A DNA stretch of 63,519 nucleotides from Bacteroidales bacterium UBA4243 (GCA_002396205.1 DGXB01000092.1:1-63519); one strand, 5' to 3'. Counted from the first letter of the stretch, positions 42,867 through 51,007 are shown. Numbers and translations: made by a program. Notes: generated by a model not told the origin, from the sequence alone.

Positions 42867-43629
42867 TGTCCGAAGCGCCTGACATGCTGCTATCTCCAGT
42901 GAAGGCGGTTCCGGTAAAGTGCAGGTCGCTGGCCCCAGAAAGGCCGACTTTGATGGTGCCATCGCAATGGATGTAGGCATTGCTTGCGCCCGACAACGAG
43001 CCTTCACATCGGTCGCAAACGAGGCCATAACGATTGTCCACAACCGTTTTCTTGATGTTGCTCGCGCCCGACAAATCGACTTTAAGCGATGCAACTTGAC
43101 CCGTCAGCGTGGCATCGGAAGCGCCGGCCAAGTCAAGGTCAAGGTCGGTGGCCGAAACACCGCCCTCGATTTTGGATGCACCCGACAGATTCATGCTGAT
43201 TTCGTCCGCATTGATGTCGCAATAGAAATCGGAGGCACCCGACAAGTCCACTTCAACTTTCTCGCCATCAAGACCATATTCCGAACGGAACTCCGAAGCA
43301 CCCGACAAGTCAACACTCGTCAGATGGGCTTTGTAGGGGATGATGGCCTTCATTTCGCCGCCATAGAAATGGCCAGCAGGCTTGAGATAGATTTTCAGCG
43401 TATTATCGACGACTTCCACCATGACTTTCGGCATGACATTCTCGCCAACCGTGACAGTGACAACCTCAACGGCATCGCTCACGGTGACCTCAAACGCATT
43501 CTGCACTTCAAGCTCAGTATAGTTGCCAGAAATGCCGAAATTCTTCGTAACAGGTTCGCCTGCAAACTTTTGGCAACCGCTAAAAGCAAACAAAACCAAG
43601 GCTGAAAGGACAAACAAACACTTCTTCAT
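42844..43629 (-). CDS. GIN-domain (DUF2807) lipoprotein with LSGAS repeats
   Basis: A 261-residue lipoprotein (lipobox FSGC, cysteine 19). The body is a right-handed beta-helix-like GIN/DUF2807 domain in which (L/M)SGAS recurs eight times (VDLSGASEF, VDLSGASDF, MNLSGASKI, through to SSMSGASDI), each at the same turn of the coil. Such proteins are common, often adhesin-like, of unknown function in Bacteroidetes. I choose the ATG at 43629, which begins the signal peptide and lies downstream of a -7 box. Its stop is inside the 3' end of malQ. Confidence 0.88.
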   Translation of the reverse strand: MKKCLFVLSALVLFAFSGCQKFAGEPVTKNFGISGNYTELEVQNAFEVTVSDAVEVVTVTVGENVMPKVMVEVVDNTLKIYLKPAGHFYGGEMKAIIPYKAHLTSVDLSGASEFRSEYGLDGEKVEVDLSGASDFYCDINADEISMNLSGASKIEGGVSATDLDLDLAGASDATLTGQVASLKVDLSGASNIKKTVVDNRYGLVCDRCEGSLSGASNAYIHCDGTIKVGLSGASDLHFTGTAFTGDSSMSGASDIIHDELP

Positions 43630-43691
43630 TTCGATTTGACCGCTGTTATATACCATCGGGGCATCGGTTTTAAATTGATGAATTCTGGGGG

Positions 43692-43699
43692 CAAAAATA
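43692..43699 (-). promoter_or_regulatory. -7 promoter box (TATTTTTG) for the GIN lipoprotein
   Basis: Exact consensus match, 62 bases from the start codon. Confidence 0.6.
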
Positions 43700-43775
43700 C
43701 AAAAGAATTTGCTGACAATGACTGATTTCTTTGAAACTTGCAACGACGATTGGCGAAACATTTGGAAATTTTGAG

Positions 43776-43783
43776 TAATTTTG
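43776..43783 (+). promoter_or_regulatory. -7 promoter box (TAATTTTG) for the toxin-antitoxin pair
   Basis: Exact consensus match four bases before the GTG at 43788 and 16 bases before the ATG at 43800, so the transcript has little or no leader. Confidence 0.6.
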
Positions 43784-43787
43784 CAGT

Positions 43788-44138
43788 GTGAAAAGCAAAA
43801 TGATAGGCGAAAACGGACAAATCAAGCGCAAGAAGTTGGCACTTTGGCGGCAATTGGAACAATTGGGCTGCCTGTGGTCGTACAACAAAGGCGCACAACC
43901 CGATGACGAATTACTCATCGAGAAAGCATTGCTCTACCTTGAATTTGAGGACTTGCACAAATTGAGCGACCTCTATCCGATGAAGCAAATACAAGAAGTT
44001 TGGCGCAACCGCTTGGTTTCGCAAGGCGATTACTACGGCATCATCAACTGGCTTTTGGCAGTAATGTTTTTCGACATCAAGAAACCCGAAAGATATTTGA
44101 AGCGTTATGGGAAACCAAGACTGGGAGTTAGGGCTTAG
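43788..44138 (+). CDS. Putative antitoxin of an AbiEii-type pair (DUF6922-like)
   Basis: A 116-residue basic cytoplasmic protein. LWSYNKGAQPDDELLIEKAL and FEDLHKLSDLYPMKQIQEVW (about 29-72) resemble small Bacteroidetes proteins that precede AbiEii-like nucleotidyltransferases (DUF6922-type), where they act as antitoxins. It lies directly upstream of such a gene and overlaps it by 32 bases, the usual translationally coupled arrangement. The start is either the GTG at 43788 or the ATG at 43800; the closeness of the -7 box favours the ATG if any leader is needed. Antitoxin role is inferred from context. Confidence 0.7.
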   Translation: MKSKMIGENGQIKRKKLALWRQLEQLGCLWSYNKGAQPDDELLIEKALLYLEFEDLHKLSDLYPMKQIQEVWRNRLVSQGDYYGIINWLLAVMFFDIKKPERYLKRYGKPRLGVRA

Positions 44139-44787
44139 GGAGGAAACAATTCCTGTTTTCGTGGCCGTTTCGCAAATGGAAATTGTGAAGGGTTTGTATC
44201 TTTGTGGAGGCACTGCGCAATCCCTACAAATGCAACACAGGAAAAGCGAAGACCTTGATTTTGAGCTGTTAGGCACTCGAAAAGAACGCCCTTCCCTCGA
44301 TTTTTCAGCCATAGCAAATGAGGTTTCAAGCGTTTTCCCCGATTGCAGAAAAGAGTTTCTTGGAAAAAACCAACTGCAAATCTTTGTCAATGGAAACGTG
44401 AAACTATCGTTTTTCAGGCCGGAAAACTCCGTCCCAGAATTGGGTAAGGGCTTTGTTTACAACAACATCGTAACGCCATCTTTGCAGGAATTGTTGGGGA
44501 TGAAATTGTTCACCATTGCCGTGCGAAGCGCTTTCCGCGACTACTACGACATTTACGCCCTACTGAAAGAAGGCTACGATTTGGCCAAAGGCGTGGATTA
44601 TGCAGGCCGTTTTTCCCGCCACACCATACATTCAAAGTTCATTTACAGCATTTTGCTGAATGAAAACTATTTCCACAAACCAGCTGAATTCGCCTTGCTT
44701 GAACCGAAATACGAAGTTTCAACCTTTGACATTGCAGAATTTGTGAGGCAATATATTGAGGAAAAAGAGATAAAGATTAAAAAATAA
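44107..44787 (+). CDS. AbiEii/AbiGii-family nucleotidyltransferase toxin
   Basis: A 226-residue cytoplasmic protein with the nucleotidyltransferase signature: YLCGGTAQSLQ (glycine motif, about 31-41) then HRKSEDLDFEL (about 44-54) with the DxD-type acids, and later PSLQELLGMKLFTIAVR and FRDYYDIYALL, both conserved in AbiEii toxins. Known members modify tRNA acceptor ends or other targets and can abort phage infection, with the antitoxin opposing them. Its start overlaps the antitoxin gene by 32 bases. deoC follows six bases later and may read through from the same promoter. Confidence 0.85.
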   Translation: MGNQDWELGLREETIPVFVAVSQMEIVKGLYLCGGTAQSLQMQHRKSEDLDFELLGTRKERPSLDFSAIANEVSSVFPDCRKEFLGKNQLQIFVNGNVKLSFFRPENSVPELGKGFVYNNIVTPSLQELLGMKLFTIAVRSAFRDYYDIYALLKEGYDLAKGVDYAGRFSRHTIHSKFIYSILLNENYFHKPAEFALLEPKYEVSTFDIAEFVRQYIEEKEIKIKK

Positions 44788-44793
44788 CATACT

Positions 44794-45633
44794 ATGAAAT
44801 TCACCCCCTACAACCATACCGAAGCCGCGCTCAACGAACGCATCGGATTGATTCTCAGCGAAGAGAAGAAGAAAGGTAACGAAAAGGAAGCCCTGAAAAC
44901 CATCTTCCAAAGCATCGACTTCACCACCCTTGAGGCCTTCGACAACGAGGCCAAAATCAAGGAGTTTTGCGAGAAGGCCTTGGCTTTCCCGACGCAGAAG
45001 CCACACCTCTCGGTGCCGGCCATCTGCATCTATAGCCCCTTCATCCGTCAGGCGAAGGAACTGCTGAAAGGCAGCAACATCCGCGTGGCCACCGTTGCCT
45101 GCGCCTTCCCTTCGGGCATGATGCCATTCGACCTGAAGGTGAAGGAAGTGGATTATTGCGTCAACGAGGGAGCCGATGAGGTGGACATGGTCATCTCGCG
45201 CGGCACGTTCCTCGCCGGACGCTACGATGAGGTTTTCAACGAAATCAAGACTATTAAGGAGACTTGTGGCGACAAGGCAAGACTGAAAGTCATCCTTGAG
45301 ACGGGCGAGCTGAAGACCGTCGAGAACATCCGCAAGGCCAGCGAATTGGCCATCCTTGCCGGTGCCGACTTCATCAAGACCTCGACGGGCAAGGTGCCGG
45401 TGGCCGCCACACCACTCGCCGCCATCGTCATGATCGACACCATCAAGGAATACTATGAAGCCACGGGCAAGAAGGTGGGCTTCAAGCCTGCGGGCGGCAT
45501 GAAAACGCCGGAAGATGCCCTCACCTATTATTATTTGGTGAAAAACATCCTCGACGAACAGTGGCTCAACCCGAACCTCTTCCGCGTGGGCACAAGCCGA
45601 CTGGCTAACCTGATACTCGAACAAATTCAATAA
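44794..45633 (+). CDS. deoC: Deoxyribose-phosphate aldolase
   Basis: A 279-residue cytoplasmic class I aldolase splitting 2-deoxyribose 5-phosphate to acetaldehyde and glyceraldehyde 3-phosphate, in nucleoside breakdown. The Schiff-base lysine is K195 in FIKTSTGK; ADEVDMVISRG (acid Asp about 131) and GFKPAGGMKT complete the site. The length exceeds the short bacterial form (about 220) because of an N-terminal extension, as in the longer DeoC type. It is six bases after the toxin gene with no separate -7 box. A CAAAAC element begins on the base after its stop codon. Confidence 0.93.
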   Translation: MKFTPYNHTEAALNERIGLILSEEKKKGNEKEALKTIFQSIDFTTLEAFDNEAKIKEFCEKALAFPTQKPHLSVPAICIYSPFIRQAKELLKGSNIRVATVACAFPSGMMPFDLKVKEVDYCVNEGADEVDMVISRGTFLAGRYDEVFNEIKTIKETCGDKARLKVILETGELKTVENIRKASELAILAGADFIKTSTGKVPVAATPLAAIVMIDTIKEYYEATGKKVGFKPAGGMKTPEDALTYYYLVKNILDEQWLNPNLFRVGTSRLANLILEQIQ

Positions 45634-45769
45634 TCACAAAACCCACAAAACAACGCAAAACTTGTTTTCTTGGCTGAGCGGCACGGCAACCGCCTTGCCG
45701 CTGGAAGCCGCCGGTTGGCAGGCTTCCACATCCCAACAAGAGGTTTTGACAGTTTTGCAAGTTTTGTGA
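45634..45769. repeat. CAAAAC twin-hairpin element, copy C (opposite orientation)
   Basis: Terminal TCACAAAAC and GTTTTGTGA pair perfectly. CAAAAC at 45637, 45646 and 45656; GTTTTG at 45743, 45752 and 45761. Hairpins at 45677-45702 (AGCGGCA/TGCCGCT) and 45703-45727 (GGAAGCC/GGCTTCC) are in reverse order relative to copies A and B. It starts on the base after the deoC stop. Confidence 0.85.
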
Positions 45770-45783
45770 CAAAAACAAACGAT

Positions 45784-46194
45784 ATGGCAACAATCAAAGG
45801 AACCTACAAAGGCAATCTCCGCAATGAGATGACCCACGTGCAGTCGGGCAACACCATCATCACCGACGCACCCACCGACAACCACGGCAAAGGCGAAGCC
45901 TTCTCGCCCACCGACCTGGCCTGCGGCGCATTGGCCGCCTGCATGATGACCATCATGGGCATCAGCGCACAAGGCCACAAGTTCGACATCGACGGCACCA
46001 CCTACGAGGTGAAGAAGACCATGAACGCCGACCCACGCCGCATCGGGCAGATCGATCTCGTGTTCAACTTCCCCGCGAAGGAATACACCGAAAAGCAGAA
46101 ATCGCTCCTCTGGGCCGCCGCCGAAAGCTGCCCCGTGGGTCGCTCGCTGCACCCCGATGTCATCGTCAACATCACCATGAATTTCCAAGGCTGA
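45784..46194 (+). CDS. OsmC family protein
   Basis: A 136-residue cytoplasmic OsmC/Ohr-fold protein. These are thiol peroxidases or related small-molecule hydrolases, with a reactive cysteine pair. Here the two are C53 and C118 in ALAACMMT and ESCPVGRSL, the family positions. FSPTDLACGALAACM is the typical helix. The true start is the ATG at 45784, with the first codons ATIKGTYKG; the open frame upstream is the repeat element. Next gene overlaps by one base (TGATG), so translation is coupled. Confidence 0.88.
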   Translation: MATIKGTYKGNLRNEMTHVQSGNTIITDAPTDNHGKGEAFSPTDLACGALAACMMTIMGISAQGHKFDIDGTTYEVKKTMNADPRRIGQIDLVFNFPAKEYTEKQKSLLWAAAESCPVGRSLHPDVIVNITMNFQG

Positions 46195-46577
46195 TGGACT
46201 ACGACATGCTGAAAGGACTCCGCCACAGCGAGACGCTCGTGGTGGAGCACAAGGACACCGCCGCCGTCTACGGCTCAGGCGCGTTGGAGGTGTTTGCCAC
46301 CCCCGCCATGATTGCACTGATGGAGAAGACCTGCCTGATGAGCGTGGCCGACAAGGTTGGCGAAGGCAACACCACCGTCGGCATCGCCGTCAACATCAAG
46401 CACCTGAAAGCCAGCCCCGTAGGTACAACCATCCGCTGCGAGGCCGAACTCACGGAAGTCGATTGCCGGCGTTTGGTCTTCGAGGTGAAATGCTTCGAGG
46501 ACGATACACTGGTAGGCGAAGGCATTCATGAACGTTTTGTGGTTGATAGCGAGAAGTTTATGTCGAAACTGCAATAA
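46194..46577 (+). CDS. Hotdog-fold thioesterase (FlK-like)
   Basis: A 127-residue cytoplasmic thioesterase of the hotdog fold. The segment EVFATPAMIALMEKTCLMSV (about 24-43) and TVGIAVNIKHLKASPVGTTI resemble fluoroacetyl-CoA thioesterase FlK and general acyl-CoA thioesterases, with the active-site Thr (TPAM), Glu (MEKT) and a conserved later His (EGIHERFVV). The acyl-CoA used is not clear from sequence. Start overlaps the OsmC stop in a TGATG junction. The next gene starts two bases after its stop. Confidence 0.85.
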   Translation: MDYDMLKGLRHSETLVVEHKDTAAVYGSGALEVFATPAMIALMEKTCLMSVADKVGEGNTTVGIAVNIKHLKASPVGTTIRCEAELTEVDCRRLVFEVKCFEDDTLVGEGIHERFVVDSEKFMSKLQ

Positions 46578-46578
46578 A

Positions 46579-47034
46579 ATGGAAGCAAAAGATTACATCG
46601 AAAGACTTGGCCTTGCACCGCATCCCGAAGGCGGGTACTATCGCCAGCTTTTCGGAAACGACGAGACTGGCAAAAAAACCATCTCCACCATCTATTACAT
46701 GCTGACTTCCAACGATATATCAGCATTCCATCGCTTACACGATGTGGTCGAAATCTGGTATTACCATGCTGGCGAGCCACTCAACATCTACGTCATCGAC
46801 ACCAACGGCGAGTTGGTCACCCATCATTTGGGCTGCGATGGCGAAATGCAAGCCGTCATACAGCCCGAACAATGGTTTGCCGCCGAGATTCCCACCAAAC
46901 ATGGCTTTTGTCTGGTGGGTTGCGCCGTAGGACCTGCCTTCAGTTTCGACAACTTCGAGTTAGGCAAGAAAGACGACCTCAGCAAACAGTTCCCGCAACA
47001 TTCAGGAATCATCAACAGACTTTGCAAAAACTGA
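46579..47034 (+). CDS. Cupin family protein (DUF985)
   Basis: A 151-residue cytoplasmic single-domain cupin of the DUF985 type. Diagnostic blocks are GLAPHPEGGYYRQLF (about 11-25), STIYYMLTSNDISAFHRL with the first metal-site-like histidine, EIWYYHAGEPL, and the final GCAVGPAFSFDNFEL. The family has a cupin barrel; its reaction is unknown though sugar or small acid binding is suspected. Two bases after the thioesterase, six before the TSCPD gene, so it is a member of a small operon running from OsmC. Confidence 0.88.
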   Translation: MEAKDYIERLGLAPHPEGGYYRQLFGNDETGKKTISTIYYMLTSNDISAFHRLHDVVEIWYYHAGEPLNIYVIDTNGELVTHHLGCDGEMQAVIQPEQWFAAEIPTKHGFCLVGCAVGPAFSFDNFELGKKDDLSKQFPQHSGIINRLCKN

Positions 47035-47040
47035 AACACA

Positions 47041-47289
47041 ATGAAATACACTTACCGAACCCAAGGCACTTGCAGCCAGGCCATTGAGTTTGAGATTGAG
47101 GACGGCATCGTCAGGAACGTGCAGTTCTACGGCGGCTGCAACGGCAACACGCAAGGCGTGGCCACACTTGTTGACGGCATGAAAGCCGAGGATGTCATCG
47201 CCAAGCTCGAAGGCATCCGCTGCGGCTTCAAAGGCACCTCCTGCCCCGACCAATTGGCCAAAGCCATCAGGAAAGCTATGATTAGTTGA
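47041..47289 (+). CDS. TSCPD-domain protein (TIGR03905 type)
   Basis: An 82-residue cytoplasmic protein ending with the TSCPD motif (GTSCPDQLAKAI, about 66-77), with further cysteines in GTCSQAI and GGCNGNT. The same domain occurs at the C-terminus of class II ribonucleotide reductases, where it binds metal. The free-standing form probably binds zinc; its role is unknown. Last gene of the OsmC-thioesterase-cupin-TSCPD run, six bases after the cupin gene. Confidence 0.88.
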   Translation: MKYTYRTQGTCSQAIEFEIEDGIVRNVQFYGGCNGNTQGVATLVDGMKAEDVIAKLEGIRCGFKGTSCPDQLAKAIRKAMIS

Positions 47290-47363
47290 GAGTTGGAAAT
47301 TTTGCAGGGGTTACAATTTTAGCGGACCTCTTTCGTTATAGAAAAGATTAAAAACTACCGAAT

Positions 47364-48467
47364 ATGAAAAGACATCTCATCACCGTGGCAGCCATGACGC
47401 TTGCCGTCGTGCTCACCACCTTCAGCAGTTGCAGAAAGCCTCAGGCCGAAGACAACACACCAGCAAAAGAAGGCCTTTATCTCGGCATCGTCGGGTTCAA
47501 CAGTGACCTCTATACCATGCCGCTCGGCCTCTTGAACCAGAATACGAAAGCGAACTTCGAGAGTTTCGTCGATGGTCTCTCCATGCAGAACGGCACCATC
47601 CTTTACCACGCCGTCAACACGGGTCTCAACAGCCTCGCCAGTGCACGCATCCCCGAAAACCTCATCAACGTCTCGGTGGTGACCTTCACCGACGGCCTCG
47701 ACCAAGGCTCCTACATCCTGTCGAACTACAACTCGGGCAGCGAATATCTGTCGGCAGTGAACTCCCGAATCAACAACGAACTCATTGGCGGACAGAACAT
47801 TTCGGCATACTCAATTGGCGTTCGCGGCTCCGACGTGAGCGATGTGGAAGGCTTCCGCAACAACCTCAAGAAGCTGTCGAGCGACCCCGTCAACAACGTC
47901 TTCGAGGTCAGCAACATGAACGAAGCCTCTGAGAAATTCGCCCAAATCGCCCAGCAGCTCTACAACCAAAGCACATTCTACAACGTCACGCTGAAGCTGC
48001 CCGCCCAAGAGCCCGGCACCAAAATCCGCTTCACCTTCGACAACGTGGCCGATGCCAACGAGTCGCAATGCTACATCGAAGGCACCTACATCCGCAATGC
48101 AGGAAAAGGCCAACTGACTGAAATCCAATATGTCGGACTGGAAAGCATGTCGGGCATTGCCGTCACCGCTTCAACGGAAGGCATCTTCGACCTGTTCTCG
48201 TTCCAAAACCTCACCGACATGAACGGCGTGCAAATCAGCACCGACTATGTGAAGCAATACAACTGGCTCGAATCGTCGGCCCAATGGCAATACAACAGCG
48301 AGTTCACCCCTTCGGGCAACACCGAGGTCGTCAACGAATACAAGAGCGCGATGATCATGCTCGTGCTCGACTGCTCCAGCTCGCTCGGCAGCGACTTCAC
48401 CAACATGAAGACCGCCGCCAACGGCTTCATCGAGACCCTAAGCGGCAACTACAACGGGAGACGATAA
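47364..48467 (+). CDS. Lipoprotein with apparently circularly permuted VWA domain
   Basis: A 367-residue lipoprotein (lipobox FSSC, Cys23). The mature chain begins with what is normally the second strand of a von Willebrand A fold (LYLGIVGFNSDLY, 38-50), then the MIDAS threonine (NGT, 76-78), the TDG strand (VSVVTFTDG, 103-111) and the IGV strand (150-153). An insert of about 125 residues of beta-rich sequence (205-327) follows. Only then comes the DxSxS MIDAS strand, LVLDCSSSLGSDF (333-345; D336, S338, S340), and its helix, ending at residue 367. All MIDAS parts are present but in permuted order. Function is probably binding of a protein ligand in a metal-dependent way. Its end overlaps the converging GH16-GH20 gene by 19 bases. 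Confidence 0.8.
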   Translation: MKRHLITVAAMTLAVVLTTFSSCRKPQAEDNTPAKEGLYLGIVGFNSDLYTMPLGLLNQNTKANFESFVDGLSMQNGTILYHAVNTGLNSLASARIPENLINVSVVTFTDGLDQGSYILSNYNSGSEYLSAVNSRINNELIGGQNISAYSIGVRGSDVSDVEGFRNNLKKLSSDPVNNVFEVSNMNEASEKFAQIAQQLYNQSTFYNVTLKLPAQEPGTKIRFTFDNVADANESQCYIEGTYIRNAGKGQLTEIQYVGLESMSGIAVTASTEGIFDLFSFQNLTDMNGVQISTDYVKQYNWLESSAQWQYNSEFTPSGNTEVVNEYKSAMIMLVLDCSSSLGSDFTNMKTAANGFIETLSGNYNGRR

Positions 48468-51007
48468 CCTATTTCCTTCACTTCGCTGACGGTTCCGTCG
48501 GCAGAAGTCGAAACAGGAATGAAAGCAAAACCCCACCGAAGGCCTTTATAGGTCTTCGGTGTTTTTATTTCCACACGGTTCTCGCCTTTGTTAAGATGAA
48601 TCTTGGCAGGCTCACGCATCCAATAGAGCTGTTCGTCGGTGAAAGGTTCCTCTTCTTCATGCTTATGCCAAGTGTTGAAATGATAGCCATATTTGCCAGG
48701 CTCGTTCCAAGGCTTCGGGGGCAAAACCGCCTTCCCATTAACGAAACATTGGCAACCACCCTCCCATCGGCCTTGTTCGCCAATGCCATAGCCGTTGCGA
48801 TTGGAACGTGCTGGCACGCAAAAGCCTATCCATGCCTCTATGTCCATGTCGCGCTCCGCAAACAAAGTCGTTTGGGCCGTGGCCATGGCAGTGTCACCTA
48901 TATTAATAAGATACACTTGGCAAAATGCATCCAAATCAACCACCCCACCATAAGCAGTTACCGGTTCATTATCATCAATTTGCACCTTCCATTCCATTTG
49001 CGAATTGGCCACCCAACGCATCTTCTCTTTATGGAAACGGTCGCGGTGCAAAGCCATTTTCTCTTCAAAATTGGCCAAACGCGAGCCTGCCTCAGTCAAT
49101 GGTCCCATAGGAAGGTTTTCGTTCAAGACGACACCGGCATTTCCACCGTTCCAAAAACGCTCAGCATAGGCCATCATGCCATTAATCATGCCGTTGTGCA
49201 GAGCGATGTTCTCCTTCCTGTCGACGCGCACATCATTCCAAAGACAAAGGATGCCACCCAAGGCCTTGGTGGTGTCGGGCACAGCTTGGGCTGCGGCTGT
49301 ATGCAAAAACGCACGACTCGTAAACAGCATCGGGTCGTAATAATTCAGATAGCCGACAAAAGAGTCCAAATACTTCCCCGATTTCTCCGATGCAGCCGCG
49401 TTGGAACCCGCCGCCTCGTTCCAAATCTGTCGAATCACGCCGTCGGAGGCAGGCAAACCAGGATCCCAAGCGATGGGCTTTCTGTCATATTTACTTACCA
49501 CATTTTCAATCCATTGCATAAAGCCAGTAGGGTCTTCAATCCACACCTCGTCGGAGCCAATGTGGATGTAAGGGCAGTCGCTTTTCGGGATTTCGTCGAA
49601 GAACTCGTCGAGGCATTTTTCGAGCACCTTTCGTCCTTCCTCCGAGTCCATCGTGAAGCCAAAAGCGTTCTTGAAATAAGTGGAATGGCCCGGCATGTCG
49701 ATTTCGGGCACCACGGTGATGCCGCGTTCCTTCGCGTAAGCGATAACTTCGCGGATTTCATCGTAAGTGTAGAACTTCCCTTCGTCGCGACCTGCTCTTT
49801 GATACTGAGGGTCATTGAGTTGCGGATAAGCCTTACATTCAATGCGCCAAGCGGGATAGTCGGTCAGATGCCAGTGGAAATAATTCAACTTATAGAAGCT
49901 CATCAAGTCCAAAGTCTCTTTCAACATACTGACAGGCTGATAGTTGCGCCCCGTGTCGTGCATGAAGCCCCGAAAAGGATATGCTGCCCAGTCGTGCACC
50001 TCCAAGTCGGCAATCATGCCCTTTTCGTCAACCAATTGCGCCAACGTGCTTTTCGCCCAAACCACATTGCCCGAAATGGTGGCCTTGCCCCGCCTAACGA
50101 CAATGCGATACTCATCGGGGTCGGGAAACGTCTCATCGGTTCCCACCACTTTCCCCAGTTTGTATTTCGTCGCTCCAAACTGCTGAAACTCTTTCGGTTC
50201 AGGGATGACATCGGTCTTGGTATCAAGCTCAAGATAACGGACATAATCCACTCGCAACTCGACGGGCAATTTGGCCGTGTCGATACTGGGCGAGCCATCG
50301 CGTCCCAGCTGGGCATCCAGAATCAAGTAATAGTCATGTTGGCTGAAGGGGAACTGTCCGTCGACACCTTCCCGATAGCGGGGATAAGCGAAGGTGCGCT
50401 GGCCGTTGACGAAAAAGACGAGGCTGTCCTGAAAACGTTCCATCCCATACGTGTTGTATTCTCCCTCTTTATAGGCCGAACGAGCCGCATAAGGCGGGCG
50501 ATAATGCTTCTTCAGGTTGTAGGTGTAATTGCTGTGAACCGTATGATTCACATAGGGATTAGTGCCAAAATGCTCCATGATGTCGATTTCGCCGGCATAA
50601 GGCCAGTTGATCAACTGGTTGGTCTGGGCTTGCATCCAAATGGCAGGCCAAAACCCTTGCGCCACATCGAACTTCGCCCTAACCTCAATGCGTCCGAAGC
50701 CAAAAGCCTTCTTGTTTCTGGTCCACACGCCACCCGTCAAAAATGGTGCCGAGTCTTTGGGCAGGAAATCGTTCTTCATGCCTCGCAGCACGAGGTCGCC
50801 ATTGTCGAGGCCATACAACGCGTCGTGCGACGTCATGTGAACGGCCCAATCGGCTTGGCTGCGCCATATCTTTCCCCAGACGCTTGGGTTCAAAGCGTCC
50901 GCATCGAATTCGTCGTTCCATACCAAGGCATAACGCCGACGTTCCTGAGGGTTCGCATTTTCCGAAAAACACATGAAAACCAGCAGGATAAGCAATAACC
51001 TTTTCAT
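48449..51007 (-). CDS. GH16-GH20 fusion glycoside hydrolase
   Basis: An 852-residue exported enzyme with two catalytic domains. After a signal peptide (1-20) comes a GH16 beta-jelly roll (about 24-262) with the catalytic motif E140-I-D142-I-M-E145. Then a GH20b-like small domain (about 265-335) and a GH20 barrel (about 343-700) with HWHLTDYPAWRIE, EIDMPGHS and the catalytic pair D486-E487 in HIGSDEVW. A beta-rich tail closes it. GH16 members cut internal beta-linked galactans or glucans, some on mucin O-glycans; GH20 removes terminal HexNAc. The start at 51007 has an unusually strong Shine-Dalgarno (AGGAGG, 51014-51019). Confidence 0.9.
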   Translation of the reverse strand: MKRLLLILLVFMCFSENANPQERRRYALVWNDEFDADALNPSVWGKIWRSQADWAVHMTSHDALYGLDNGDLVLRGMKNDFLPKDSAPFLTGGVWTRNKKAFGFGRIEVRAKFDVAQGFWPAIWMQAQTNQLINWPYAGEIDIMEHFGTNPYVNHTVHSNYTYNLKKHYRPPYAARSAYKEGEYNTYGMERFQDSLVFFVNGQRTFAYPRYREGVDGQFPFSQHDYYLILDAQLGRDGSPSIDTAKLPVELRVDYVRYLELDTKTDVIPEPKEFQQFGATKYKLGKVVGTDETFPDPDEYRIVVRRGKATISGNVVWAKSTLAQLVDEKGMIADLEVHDWAAYPFRGFMHDTGRNYQPVSMLKETLDLMSFYKLNYFHWHLTDYPAWRIECKAYPQLNDPQYQRAGRDEGKFYTYDEIREVIAYAKERGITVVPEIDMPGHSTYFKNAFGFTMDSEEGRKVLEKCLDEFFDEIPKSDCPYIHIGSDEVWIEDPTGFMQWIENVVSKYDRKPIAWDPGLPASDGVIRQIWNEAAGSNAAASEKSGKYLDSFVGYLNYYDPMLFTSRAFLHTAAAQAVPDTTKALGGILCLWNDVRVDRKENIALHNGMINGMMAYAERFWNGGNAGVVLNENLPMGPLTEAGSRLANFEEKMALHRDRFHKEKMRWVANSQMEWKVQIDDNEPVTAYGGVVDLDAFCQVYLINIGDTAMATAQTTLFAERDMDIEAWIGFCVPARSNRNGYGIGEQGRWEGGCQCFVNGKAVLPPKPWNEPGKYGYHFNTWHKHEEEEPFTDEQLYWMREPAKIHLNKGENRVEIKTPKTYKGLRWGFAFIPVSTSADGTVSEVKEIGYRLPL

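Noticed and set aside
48284..50998. A 904-codon open frame antisense to the GH16-GH20 gene
   Set aside because: Unusually long, but the translation has no signal, domain or repeat pattern, and it would begin inside the VWA gene. The sense strand has two full catalytic domains.
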